Positions 26,579-39,603 of a stretch of DNA of 64,000 bases are shown piece by piece (positions within the stretch are counted from its first letter, which is position 1; every line of letters begins with the position of its first letter). The stretch comes from Caenorhabditis remanei. Its lineage: Eukaryota; Nematoda; Chromadorea; Rhabditida; Rhabditidae. The DNA is taken from NCBI RefSeq assembly GCF_010183535.1, contig NC_071329.1:7378001-7442000 (forward strand), in the 5' to 3' direction. The translations under genes and the position numbers were made by a program. A model generated the notes under the pieces. That model did no database searches. It was not told the origin of the DNA and saw only the letters and a list, made by a program, of their open reading frames with translations.

Positions 26579-28196
26579 ATGAATCTCCCGGTGGCAATTC
26601 TTGCACTTCTCATCTCGGTTTCTCCCATTTGGTCATTGAATAATGTAGTCGTCCGGCAGCAGGAAGTGGAAATTGTACTCGGTGGACAGACTGTCGTCAA
26701 TTTTCAAATCAGGTAAACTCTGTAGCTCAAGAATTGTAAACAGATTTTTCTATAGAAATCACACTTCTCCAACGCTGAACAAAACTCGAATCTACCTCTC
26801 CCAATCTCCATTCATCACACATCCCGAAGTTGTTCTCGTTGACAACTGGCATGCAAATGTGACAGTTTTGGGAGATCTTCCGGTGGCCAATGCGGTTTTA
26901 GAAGCTCTAAATTGTACGACAGATGGTGAAACTTCATGTCCCTTGGAGTGAGTTTTCGGAAACTCATAACGAAATTTTAAAGAAAATTTATTCCAGTCTT
27001 CACGATGCGTTCGCCAGAATCACAGTGATCCGTTCTCGATTCCTCGCCGTCCTCATCCAAATCGTCGGATGGACTTATTTCGCCGCTTGGAGTGTCAGCT
27101 TCTATCCCCAAATGTATCTAAACTTCAAACGGAAAAGTGTTGTTGGACTGAATTTCGACTTTCTGGCTCTCAATCTCGTCGGATTTGGTGCTTATGCAAT
27201 TTTCAATTTGTTAATGTACTATAACAGTCATGTAAAAAGTATCTATTCTATGGAGAATCCACGTTCTCCGCCACCGGTCCTTCTGAATGACGTGGTTTTT
27301 GCTGTGCACGCCTTCGCGGCCTGCTTCGTTACAATTCTTCAATGTATTTTCTACGAACGGGATCAACAAAGTGTCTCTACCAAATGCATAATACTGATTA
27401 TTCTACTGATCTCTTTTGGATTCGTTTCTGTCGTTGCCACGGTGCTCAATAAGATTACAATTCTGGCGTTTGTCACGAGCCTTTCATATATCAAAATGGC
27501 GGTTACGTGTTGTAAATATTTCCCGCAGGTATGAAATTAAATAGCATCTAGAAAAGAAACTTTAAACAAACATTCATTTTCCTTCAGGCCTATTTCAACT
27601 ACACCCGTCAGAGCACCGTTGGCTGGTCCATCGGAAACATATTGCTTGATTTCACCGGTGGCTCACTCGACATTCTTCAAATGATTCTTCAAGCGATCAA
27701 CGTCAACGATTGGTCTGCATTCTACGCGAATCCCGTGAAATTCGGTCTCGGATTCGTTTCGATCTTCTTCGATATCATCTTCATGATTCAACATTATGTG
27801 CTTTACCGTGATGTTGAGGTGAGTCTATTATTAGAATTCAGAAGTTTTTAGATATAATATAGCTCCGATTCTCTTGCAGGAACAGAAGAATAATACTGAA
27901 GAAATGAGTCGTATTTAATTAAAAAAGGTTCAGTGAATGTCCGTTTCTGTTTTAATACCAAAAAAAGTACTGACCAACAAAATTATGTTCAACTCATCAA
28001 ACTTATAATTGAAAAGTGCACTTTTTGGCTCAAAATCTTTCGAAATATAATAAAAACTTATATTTTTCAGGTTCCCCACAACGAGTACCACGGCGTAGAC
28101 AATCCAAATCCTGATCCTTCTGTTCGTGATGCTGAATCCTATAATGTTGACAATGAGTCAATGGAGTCCACGGATCCAATTATTGTTAATGACTAG
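26579..28196 (+). CDS. ctns-1: Cystinosin, lysosomal cystine transporter
   Basis: Cystinosin is a proton-coupled cystine exporter of the lysosomal membrane (PQ-loop family). Exons are 26579-26712, 26756-26947, 26997-27528, 27588-27818 and then one of two last exons. Using 28071-28196 gives 404 aa and a C-terminus ending IIVND. Using 27880-27918 gives 375 aa ending EEMSRI. The N-terminus is a signal peptide (MNLPVAILALLISVSPIWS) followed by a glycosylated luminal domain (NHT, NKT, NVT, NCT sites). PQ-loop 1 is SFYPQMYLNFKRKSVVGLNFD; PQ-loop 2 is KYFPQAYFNYTRQSTVGW and LDFTGG. About seven hydrophobic helices are seen. The C-terminal tail, which carries lysosomal sorting signals in this family, is what the alternative exons change. 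Confidence 0.94.
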
Positions 28197-29986
28197 TCAT
28201 TTTCTTTCAGGTATAATATTTTCGTACTTTGTTTTGTCTTTTGAATGTTTGTATCATTGTACAGATTCTTCTATTGCATATCAAACTTGGTTTTGATTAA
28301 TTAATAATAAAGACTTGGGAAATCGACCAAATTTTTAAGTTTTCAATCAACAGTTTATTGCCTTTGTTTGCTCAGAATCTTTCACAACATGGAAGGATTC
28401 TGTTAGCGAGCTTTTTAAAGAACAATACGAGGATAGATCCTAGGAATCTAGAAAGTAAAAAGTAAAGAATGAGAACCACACACAATAAAAGTAAGGAGGA
28501 AAACGGGAAATAACATTGAAGAGTTTTGACAGGAAGAAAATAATATTACCAAATCAAAGAAAAAAGGTAAAAAAGGTACGACCCATATTATCCAATCAAC
28601 CGAGGCGCTAGTTTAAAGATGGGGATAAAAAGAAACAGGAAAAATGAACATTATAAATATAACAAGGGAAAGGGGAAAACCAGCGGACACCGAACTTTGG
28701 ATTCATCACTAAAATTGTACATTCACATGAACAGTTTTCAGTTCAGGAACCAGAGTTTGGAACTTTTGTCATGGATTTGAAAGTCAAACTATTAATAAAA
28801 TGAGACACAGGGCAGATAGTTGCTGGCTCAAAACGAAAGAAAAACACAAGAATCGAAACGAGAAAGAGGGCGGGAGATTTGATTTACAATAACAATGAAA
28901 ATGTACCAAGTGTCAATAGAAAAGATGAATTGAGTGAATTTGTCGAGTGGTTTGGATGCTCTCTAATAACTACTAAAACAAGAAACAAGATTTCGTTAGA
29001 AGAGAGCACTGATGGAATTAGACACGACAAAATACTCGGTATCCAAATTTCAATAACACGTTGAGTACCCAACAAAAAATGTACAAATTGAAAAACGAAT
29101 GGGAAAAGTTTTAAAAGGAGTGATGAGAAATGGTGGGTGATTCACATTGAAGATTTCAGGGCTTTTCAAACAGATGGAAAATTTCGAGTCTTTGAGACTT
29201 TTCTTTTGAGCCAATCGAAATCCACAACAAGAAACACGCCGACATAACAACATCAACACCTTTATAACGACATTTTTTGAAGGAAACAAATCTCTCACAC
29301 TACAAGGTGGAACAAAAACAACGAAACCCATGTGAACGAACAGTTTTGGGCGAGGTGGAGGGGAACAGGAAAGCGAGATATGGTTTTTGAAATATTCAAA
29401 ACAGAGGTGTTAGATGATGAAAAAGGTGACGTGATACTATAGGTAAACCGATTATGGTTGAGAATCGTTTAGAACGACGACTCAACTTATGGAATACTTA
29501 CAGATATTAGAGCGCAGAGTTGGAAACATGGAATCGTAAAGGAACGAATAGGGAATGAACTCGCATATTGTCGGAACACCTGTTTTTGTGTCTAGAAGTC
29601 GGTGAGGGGGAAGGGGGAGACAGAATGAAACGGGGAAACTGTAGGGGAGAGAGGGGAGAAAGAGCCGAGAATAAATATATTATTTCAGCAGCAATACAAA
29701 GTGAATGTGGTTAACAACAGAAAATTAGGAGAAGAAAAACAGAGTAACAAGGGCAACAATAAGAATTTTCGATTTTTTGATAGATTTTTGTGAAAATGGG
29801 TTAACATAACGAACAAATAAGAAGTTTCCCTCGTCACGTATCAGCCTTCTGACGTCAAAGATACGATTCTTCAGAACGACTATTAAGTGGGGTGTGTGTA
29901 AAATCGGGCAGGATCGGGATGAGAAGAAGAAATGGAAGACTGACGGTACATTTACCGGGGCATGAATGAGACGAAGTGTGCGCTTT
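28197..29986. other. Convergent non-coding region, ctns-1 to ulp-4
   Basis: This 1.8-kb region lies between two convergent genes. An AATAAAG poly(A) signal for ctns-1 lies near 28305. The rest is AT-rich with GA-rich runs (about 29580-29670). Open frames here lack coding character. Part of the right side must be the ulp-4 3' UTR. I see no RNA gene. Confidence 0.5.
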
Positions 29987-31708
29987 TTAAAGTGCACGGT
30001 GTGGTGCAGCAGTGTTGTAGCCATTGAGCAACTCAACAAGTGGACGCCAACGAGCCCGATTTGTGGAGAGTGAAAGAACGACACGTTGCATTTCAGCTCT
30101 CTTTGTGGTGGTGTTGAAATCAGGGTATTCTCTGGCGAAATCGAAGTTGTCGAGCTGAAAACAAAGCATTGAGTTGAGTTTTCAGACAAGTTCATATAAT
30201 TAAACTTACATCTTTTGGTGGACTCAACAAGAAACGTCTGGCAAATTCAGCAATAAAAACCCCACAATCAAAGTTGTTGGTTTGTTGTGGCATTCTTTGC
30301 GGCAAGACGCACTGCAACGGATATGGCATAACACTTCCGGTACGCTTCTCATATGAATATTTCATGAATGATTCGATCAATGTCGCCATATTTTGAAGAT
30401 TATTCAAATCAGCTGTCAATTGAGAATCGAATATCACTGTACGAGCTTTGGAGGTGAATGGATGGCAGATGACAGCCAACGACCAGTGCTCCCACTCGTT
30501 TACCGGTACAACAATATAATCGAAATCATGGAGATCGAAGTCGGCAACAAAATCGTGCAAATCGCCAAATTTGAGATCCATCTTCTGCTCGTCACTCATC
30601 ATTTTCTCGTCTTCTGAATCGAACGCGTGTTGTCTCAGTGACAAGTTGTGCCAGAAGAGCGATGGAAGAACAGTCACTTTTGATCCACTGCTATCCGGGA
30701 GAACGTGCTCAACGATGTGATTCAGATAGAAGTCAATCATTGTGTCGTTGAGAAGATCCTGAAAATTAATACCAATTTTATAGATGATACCTCCCGTTGT
30801 TATGACAGAGTTTACTTCTCATTCAGATCAAAAGATCGTCTGACCCCATTCTTCGCGCATTCATTTTTCTTGTTGTAATAAATATATGTTCGCCTGCCAG
30901 AATAGCCGATCATAGATCACCAGTTGCCCACCTAGTGCTCATCGATGAGTTACGCCGTTCGGTGTTCCCCCAAGTCTTTATTATCCGATCGGATGCGCTC
31001 ACAAATTACATCTCTCCTCTTTCTCCTCCTCGCTCACTTGTCCTCCACCCTAAGACGATATCCTTCAATCATCTAAATTTTCTAGAAGGAGTATTTGGGG
31101 TGCGTGCGCGAAAAATGTGCGCGCGGGTAGATTCGAAAAAAAAACCAGTTCATTACTCTACCAGATGACCCTGAACTGCCGCAGCTGCCCACACAGAAAG
31201 GGGTAAGAATAAGGAGGCGACGAAGCAGACGATGACGATGATGGCGCGGCGTCGGAGGTCTAAGAAAATCGGAAAGAAATGAAGGCTACGACCTCTTTGT
31301 CGAATTAATCGGAGAACTGTTCTCGAACGGCCTTTGTATAAATGTTATGATGCGAATTTAATGCGAAAATAACTGATTTGTTCAAAGTCATGTGTGATCA
31401 GATGAGAGATGTAGATTTCTAACCACGGATTCTGAATTCCAAATTGCAGTAACTATCGAAATAGTGCAGGAGATCATTGTTACATACATCACTTTTATAT
31501 CCCTTACGAAATTTGGCAATGTGCCAACATCTCAACTCGTTGCTCAAAGCACACAAATTCCTTCAACACTCTCGTTTCTCTGCGTGCGCGCGCCCGGAGC
31601 CCCCGGCGGCTGAGCCCGCGCTGTCCGTACCTGGCACCGAACACTCCTACTTTTGCTTGAACTCTCATCGCTTGGCGCGCTGCCATCAGATCCATGGTTA
31701 GAGACAAC

Positions 31709-31760
<52 letters not shown>

Positions 31761-33340
31761 CACACAACCCTTGAGGACTAGAAGCCATGCAACACACACA
31801 CACAGCTCTATAAGGAGATGAGTAGATGAGGAAGGGATGTTGACTGAGTGAAAAAGCGTCGTTTTTACTAATTTTCTCGTCAAAACGCGATGAATCGTCG
31901 TTGTTGTTGTTGTGCACAATAAACAACTTCACGCGCACCGCGGTGCGATGCGCACAAGGGGATATTTGTCATATTGAAGAGTCAAAAGCAAGCATTGTCT
32001 GTTTTGAAGGATGTTCAGCTGTCACAAAAACAAATTAGTTTACATAATTCCTTGACGAGACACCACTACTTCCACTAATATGAGATCCATGGTCAACTCC
32101 CAACATGTTTTTTTTCTACATTACTGTACTCTTAGTTGTCGAAAAAAAGAACACAAATCCAATACAAAAATTGACTCAGACGATCCAAGTTCGCAAACAA
32201 ATTCGATTCTCCCCTCCATTCTAAAGCAATCCAAACAAAAACCGCAACATACACAGTGACTCAAAAAAGACCAAAAAAATCGGCGACACCGGGCGCGCGC
32301 GTATTTCAAACGACAAAAGTGCATTAAAAGTGCAACATCACACCCGTCGTCAACGTCTTCCGGATTCGTTTCTTCTCACTTTTTTCATTCTATTTCACTC
32401 GGTCCATTTATTCAACAAAGACCGATTAACTAGATACGTAGATCGCCCCGTCTACCATCTCTCTAATAAATATTGAGGCCCAGAAAAGTCTAGACAAGGG
32501 TAACGAAAAAGATGAAGAGACCCAGAGAAACAATACAAAAACAACAAAAGGGTATGCAAATAGTGATCGCCTTCTATCTCTCTATTCCCCCTTCTTCTTG
32601 TTAGATGAGAGTGGAGTACACAGTAATAATCTCCTACTAAAAAGAATAGAGAGTGAAGAGCAGATTACATACCTTCTCTTGAAGACAACAAAAATCTGAG
32701 ATGCGAATGGATATTGATTGGAATGGAAAGCGGATACGAAGCATCTCCATAGCTGCGTAGTAGGCGACGCTATTCTGTAAAATAATGGAAGTGAGAAGTG
32801 TTGTTTTTTTGTTTTCCAAATGTTCATTTATTCCAACAGCAACTCAGAAATCAGGTGATATTTATGAGCAACCGAAAAGATATTTATCATTACTCTAATT
32901 ACTGCTCTTATCACATCATAGAACAACTCATTTCCTCCCATGGGACATTCTGATTACCTGATTCTCAGGCCGCTTCTGATTTGTCCATTCGTCGTTATCC
33001 TCCTCGTCTTCTTCCTCATCATCTACCAAATCTTCTGTCATCGAAGATTCCGCGTCGAAATCGTCTTCCTCGAAATCCATCTGTTGGTCTTGATCATTAC
33101 TTCCTGAAGACGTTTCATCCTCTTCTCCGATGGAACCGTCTGAATCTTATCAATACATTAAACTTTTAGTTCCTAGATGTTTCAGTAAGTACCAAGATGA
33201 GTTCCTTCGACGTAGTACCCTTGAGAATTGTAACTTCCCATCCGAAATAATTCATCTTCCCGCATCGAGACATCTGAATCTTGAAAGCTGCCGTACTTGA
33301 AATTGACGGCAGGTGTACAGTAAGACGTTGACACTTCCAT
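29987..33340 (-). CDS. ulp-4: SUMO protease ULP-4 (SENP/Ulp1 C48 peptidase)
   Basis: Cysteine protease that removes SUMO from substrates. In worms ULP-4 is reported in mitotic chromosome segregation and stress responses. Exons on the minus strand are 33193-33340, 32958-33139, 32673-32774, 30210-30758 and 29987-30154, giving 382 aa. The N-terminus is short and very acidic (VDDEEEDEEDND). The Ulp domain starts around ISDFCCLQEKDLLNDTMIDF. The catalytic His lies in NEWEHWSLAVI, the Asp in VIFDSQ, and the Cys in QTNNFDCGVFIAEF. Intron 4 (30759-32672) is 1.9 kb and holds an (AG)24 microsatellite. The ATG at 33340 is the first in frame after a TTCCAG acceptor; further 5' non-coding exons may lie upstream. 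Confidence 0.92.
31711..31758 (+). repeat. (AG)24 microsatellite
   Basis: A perfect 48-bp AG run lies in the long intron of ulp-4. It creates false serine-leucine ORFs on the minus strand. A CA run lies close by, near 31794. Confidence 0.97.
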
Positions 33341-36300
33341 GATAACTGATATTCATGTACTACGTGCAATACATACAAGGGATGGTGGTTCTGGAATAAA
33401 TGAAAATAGTGCTCAATGGAACAAAGAACAGAAAACGAGAAATCTGACAGACTTCTTTGAGAATGAGAAGAGTTGAAGGGAAAATAAATCAAAAATCGAA
33501 GAAAAATCAGGAGATCCAATCGAAAAAAGATCAATTTTCTTCTTCTAGTGCATCCCATCTCCGCGAGTAGTGCGAATGTGAGACAGATAGAGTCTAAAAA
33601 ACCAATGGCTCCGGAGTCGAAGATATTGAGCGACCTAGATTTTCGGAATCGTATGGCGCGTGGCGTCAGCGGCAGGGCAACAGGTGGTATTTCGGACGAG
33701 TGAGTTCGCGGAAGAAGAAGAAAAAGAGAAAGATCAAAAGAATTATTGGAACTTTGGAGTCGATGTGAGAAAAAATTGTAAGAAAGAAACAGAATCTTCT
33801 ACAACTCGCTCTAAATATATAAAGATAAGAAGAGAAGTGCCGATCGATCAGTCTGACATTTACTAAAATATACAAGCCGTCATGCAATCCAAGGTCGTTG
33901 AGTATAGAGAACATACAATCTATACTTTGCACTAGAAATGACGATTTATCCCGACGATGAATATAGCCTGTTGGTATGAAGTTGATGTGTAGAGGAGGCG
34001 GATGACCAGCAACAACAGGATCATACTTGTTTCTGTCCGAGTATATTTTCCCGTAGTATTCAAAAAAACTGGGTGGAAAACAACTGAAACCTTTCATTTT
34101 GTTTCGAGACAAACAAGAAGAAACAAAAGCGCAGATCAGGTGCTACCACATGATTTCTGCCTATCTACCTAGGTTCGAAACGACCGAACAAACCATCTCA
34201 ACGATTGAAAAGCACGTGAACTTTGAAAGTCATGTTTATGATAGCGTTTGCCAGGAGGATGTGGAAACATCTAGCATTGATTCTGAGGAATTACGAAACA
34301 CTATACTCCAACTTCGATCTTTTATAGTAGTAGAGGTGCTACCCATTTCAAATTCTGTTTTTGGCGCCTCACACGCGGCGCCCGCCAAAATACAACAAAA
34401 AACCAGACAGTGGAGAGTGAACGGTAAAACACACTCGCATGTGGCATCGAGCGCCGGGGAGACGACGATGACTGGGGAGGAGGCAAATGGGAGAGACCTT
34501 TTTTCTCTTTTCCAACTGCCGTCCTTCTCTCCCCGCTCTTTTTTCTCCCTCCCCCAGGCCGATTCGGGGCCTTACTTCGCCCGCCGCCGCCATACATCAG
34601 GCCTGGGGGTAGTGGAGACGGAGAGATAGGAACGAGGGCAGCCAGGGAGGGGAGGGCCGATTGAGTAAAGGACGAAACTGGGGGCCGAATACACGGACAT
34701 CAAGAGATAGAGATAGAGAGGGACACCGGATTGAGGCTCTCTCTGTCTTCTGATTTTCCAGAAGATGAAGAAAAGAAAAGAGAAGAGGAGATGATATTCA
34801 TATCTCATCCATATCATGAACTCAGGAGAAGGACGACGAGAGAAGATAGATGTGTTTGATACAGATGGAATGGAACGAGGAAGTTTTTGAGATGATGTGT
34901 GGATGAAAATCAAGGAAACGGATTTAGAAATAGGAAGGTGAGAGGAGATGGAGACAGATGCTGCGAAGTACATGTGAATTATATCTTTCGAGATGAAGAA
35001 CCTTGAAATGTTAACGACCTTCTCTCTGTCTCACTCTCAAAAATATTTCACACAGACACATGTGATAGATGTCTCAGACAAAGAGGTCGTGCAGCCAGAC
35101 AGTGACAAGTCTAGCTAAGTCTTGTGACAACTTCAGATCAGATTTTATCGCGTTAAACTTTTGATCTAATCAGCAAGAAGCTCAGAATATCACTAATGAT
35201 AATTACTTCAAAACATGCGCAAGATTACGTAATATTGCACATGATTATGTGGTTTCAAAGAGCCGAAAATGTGTTTTTGAGAATAGGAAAAGATCAAACT
35301 CTCATACACAAACATCAAAAATTTGACCGAGAAATAACAATCGAAAGTGTTGTGGTGCGGTAAAAGTGCAAACGAGCTTTACTGGTATGAAATAATTCCT
35401 TTTCATACTCGCTGACATCTGTTACTAATAAGAGGACATCAAGCTCAAAATATGTTTTTATTTGATCAGCTACCAGGAGTGCACCCACACAGTTTACGAT
35501 TGTTTTGGAATCGAAACATATTATCGAAAACAACAATTTAGACTTTGAAAGGGCTGAAATATTGCAAACTGATTGATTGTTTGAGAGGACATGAATTTAT
35601 TTTAAGGGTTTATTATTGCCAAACAAAAAGAAAGAAATAAGAGTATCGTCTTACCGTAAGAAAGAGAAATGAGACATTACTTAAAAAGAGTCTCAATTAG
35701 CTCGAGTAAAGAACCAAAAAGATACTAATCTCGGATAAAAGAGAGATGACCGTTTCCAAAAGTGCAACAATCTTATTGGACCTCCTACCGCTAACGGTGG
35801 GGGAGAAAACGAGAGGGAGATGAGTTGAGTGGGGTGCGCATACAAATAACACACTTCTCTTCTCCTTCTTCTGTTATCACGGCCTGGGGCTCTCACCAGC
35901 CAAAAATGTTGCGAATTGTACACACCTGTGACGAGTCTTTCGATTGCAGTCAAAGATAATAGTTGGGTCGAATCAATGATAAGCGATTTCTGATAACCAA
36001 CACGACGACAAATTAGGCGGAGTTGTCTATATCGAAAGTGCACTCATACATTTGTTGCGAAGTAGAGGAAGAGAGAGCTACACCTTGATAATTAATGAAG
36101 GTGCAATAGCGCACTAGATGGGGCCAATAAATGACCCTTTGTTCTAAGGACATGCCCGGACAGGCAGGCGACGTACAGGCAAACAAGTTTTTTGCACTTT
36201 TACGATGATAAACCTTTCTAATTTTGAATCTCCTTCTCCTTCTTCAACCTTCAAAGTGTTCGTTGTTCTGGATCAATGAGAAAGAATCGAAGAATAAGAA

Positions 36301-39300
36301 AAGTTGGTTGAACATTAAAAATCAAAAGAATTAATGGATTTGATCAACCAAGATATATTGGGGGAATACCCTACACCATTATACCCTCTCCGTATTCAGA
36401 TCGGAGATATGATTGAGTATGAGGAAGATGCAGGATGATGTTGATTTACAATCGTGGTTTGTTGATCACACGTCATATAAAATACAAAAACCGTAAAGAT
36501 TGAGAGAAGAAATGGCGGTGTTGAAGGAGCCAACACGGTTATCACAGGAGAGAAAGAAAGAAAGAATGAAAACTGCAATACATTTGACTCACACTATAAC
36601 GTTAAGAGAACGGAAATGATAATTTTCTGCTTGTACACCATCACCACAGCTGACCTCTTTTTGAAATCGGATAGCTTATGGGAGGAGGAGAAGGAGCGGC
36701 AGTTGCGCTCGACGCCAGAAGAGATCATCGTGTTGGAAGAGAGGGAGAGCGGAGTGATGCGGTGTTGAAAAGATATTGCAATTTTGCAATTCAGAGATGA
36801 TCGTGCCATGGCTCCGAGGGGAGCAGAAAGATGAGATTTTGAGTGAGAAAGTGGGCTATAGACATTGAATGATGATTTAGCGAGTGTTATTTTTAAATAA
36901 AGATAGAAAGAGCAAAGGAACATTTGACTTCACAGTACCAGACATTCGATTTTGTTTTCGTTTCTCGGAATTAGCAATGCAAACAATGACTGGATTTAAA
37001 AAAAAAACAAAACTGAGGTTACCGAGTAGATAAACTTTTCAGACAAATAATGAGGAAGAAATTGAGGGAGAATGTATACAGTATTCTATGAACTCATCTG
37101 AATCCTCTTCACAAAAATCTCTTCATTCGTACTCGATTTAAGGGGATTTAGCTAGTAGAGAGACTCTGCAGTTTCAGAACTTTGGTCGCCTGGTCATCTG
37201 GCACGCTGCCAGCGGCTGGCCCTGCGCCAAGCTATCAGATGAACAGTGGGCTGAGCCGCTGCGCCTAGCCGCAACGCATCCCGAGGAAGCACCGTGTTCG
37301 ACTCCACCCTAATCCGTGTGTGCGGATGTTTAGAAGATGAGATTAGTGTGAGCTATAACACTACCGGGATAAAAGTGGAGCGGCTCGCACGCATGGGAAC
37401 GGGGGATCACAGAGAGTTGCAAGGCGCCGTCGCTAGAGAGCTCTGTTAGGTGACCAAAAAAGTCCATGCTGCCGGGGGCCTGGGGGTAGAATAAGTGACT
37501 GGGGGTGAGCGTCCCACACCAAGAAAAAGAAGAGGAAGGGACATTGCAAAAAATGGCGACGCGGCGACACGGCGAGGGCACCGCGATGGATGAATCGATA
37601 GGACGAAGCGGGGTGTGTAGGGGTGCGATGATGAGAAAAAATAGCGGAAAACGAAGAGACACCAGAGAGTTGAGCGCATGCGCATACGTGTCCGTGTCGC
37701 AGCAGAGGCGCTGCTGCAAAAGAGAAACCCTCTTGGTGATGAATCGGAAGGAGAAAGAACCCGACATGAGACTAGAAGCATGAAATATCAGTGTGCAAAA
37801 GGTCAAACTTTCTCCTTGTCTTTTCGACTTGAGTCTCGACGGGGAGAAAGTTCAGTTGGTTCAAGGTCCCGAGAAGAAGATAGAAATTTGTATGGTGTTG
37901 TGCAAGGCCTTGTTGACTAACCAAGGTCTTGATTCAAGATCAAGATATTCAGATAACTTAATCGAATTCAAATTTCACCTTGAAATAATTACGGTTACAT
38001 CGAGAAAGATCAAATTTCTACGATAAGGAACGAAATGAATGAATAAATTGAAACTGATACGTCTAGCATCTATCAATCACAGAAGCTTATAAGATACAGC
38101 GATTGTCTCTCGCTTGAACTGTACAACATTCTTCATTCAAGACCGTTTTTGCAAAAAAAGAGTGAGAGGCGTGAAAACCGAGTTTCTTCGTGAGACCAAG
38201 TGGTTTGTCAAATTGCTGTCTCTCTTCAAAAAAGAAAGTTTGCGTACAGCTAAAAAGTGCATACTCTCTCTTCCAATCTCTCCGATTTCTCAGCACTGGC
38301 GACCCATCGAAATTGACTTTTTTCTCTTTCTCGGCGATTTGTTTGTCAGTCAGCGTTAACGTCAACACAAACACCGCAGTTTTAGGTTAGAACAGTCTAA
38401 AAGTGCATTCAGATCGGTTTTGGAAAGCACGCACGGTTCTAAGGAATTTCCAGTTGAATCAATGAAGGGGGTTTCATAAAGATTGGCAAGATGCCAAGAG
38501 ACTGAAAATTACTGATAGCAAAACTTTTTGGTTAACTCCATCGGTAGAAATAATCATATGTTTGAATTTTCAATAATTTCCAACACTACGTTTCATTTAT
38601 CGAACCATTTCAGAGTTTAATGTGATGAATTAACAAATAGGTTAGATTTTTAAGATCGATGATACCGAAACTTCCTATACCAAAAATTGACAATAAAATG
38701 CTGCAAAAATCATGAAAGAAGCATCATAAACATTTTTAGAGGCATAAAAGTGTAGAAACTCGAACAGAATAGTAAAAACTAAAAAAAATTTTAAGAAAGC
38801 AAACTTTTGCTTTCCAAAATATTAGAGAATAGATATCTCATCGAAAACATTCAACAACAGTTTCAAGGAATATGATTTCCACATGGTGATTCATCGTCTT
38901 GCTTTCCAAGAACCTTGAAATTCTAAAGAGCAGAATGAAGAGGCCTGTCCGAAATATCAAAATTAAAGTGAAAAAAGTAGAGCTAAAGAAGAACTAGCTG
39001 GAGAAGTCAAAAATGAAACTGATACCCTAGACCTTGTAGTATCAGAATATTGAAAACGATTTAACTGAGATGAATTCAAAGAATTCGAATTCGAACTCAA
39101 CTTTTCAAAAATGAGAGTGAAATTTTAGCCGAGATACTAGGAACTATTAGGGAAAACAAAGTGTAACAAGTTATTTTAGAATCGGAGCATCCAAAAGTGT
39201 AGAAAGATTTACAGAAAGCTTGAAAATTCAAAAGTTCAAAAGTTTAAAACGAAAAATCTGAAAGCCCCCCGAAGAGGCGTGAGAAAGTAGTACGGTGCGA

Positions 39301-39603
39301 AACTTTCTGCATTTCGGGCTGTGGTGTCATTGCGTACAATGTGCATTCTCGCTCGCACACCGTACTTTCTTTTCAACGTTGCATTAATTCACATATTTCA
39401 CATACATTATTATTGTGTCTCTCTGACTACAGAACAAATAAAAAAGGAAAATTTCGCAATCGGTGGGTGAAGTGTAAAATTTGAATATGTGGAATTGAAC
39501 AGCTGGAGCTCCTTTTTCACTTTCAATCGATTGTTATTCGGTTTTTGCAGCTTAGCAACCCGGCTCACGTCTTCATGGAGATTCATCGACGCCGAAAATA
39601 AAA
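33341..39603. other. 6.3-kb non-coding region between ulp-4 and ire-1
   Basis: Divergent upstream region of ulp-4 (minus) and ire-1 (plus). No gene was recognised; open frames of up to 176 aa here are unlike any family, low in complexity and lack splice partners. Four exact copies of the 9-mer AAAAGTGCA (either strand) lie between 35362 and 36201, with two more at 38253 and 38399. A GC-rich tRNA-like patch lies at about 37186-37320. An imperfect inverted repeat lies at 39283-39369, about 235 bp upstream of the ire-1 start. Confidence 0.5.
39283..39369. repeat. Imperfect inverted repeat upstream of ire-1
   Basis: The left arm GAAAGTAGTACGGTGCGA (39283-39300) pairs with the right arm TCGCACACCGTACTTTC (39353-39369) apart from small bulges, around a 52-nt spacer. 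It lies about 235 bp before the ire-1 ATG, so it could be a promoter structure or a small mobile-element remnant. Confidence 0.45.

Noticed and set aside
31504..31938. 144-aa ORF with a long Leu/Ser run
   Set aside because: Translation of the (AG)24 microsatellite in a ulp-4 intron.
34099..34629. 176-aa plus-strand ORF upstream of ulp-4
   Set aside because: No recognisable motif, biased composition and no flanking exons; looks like chance in a GA-rich promoter region.
37330..37806. 158-aa minus-strand ORF
   Set aside because: It overlaps a GC-rich non-coding patch, with equally long ORFs in other frames; no domain.
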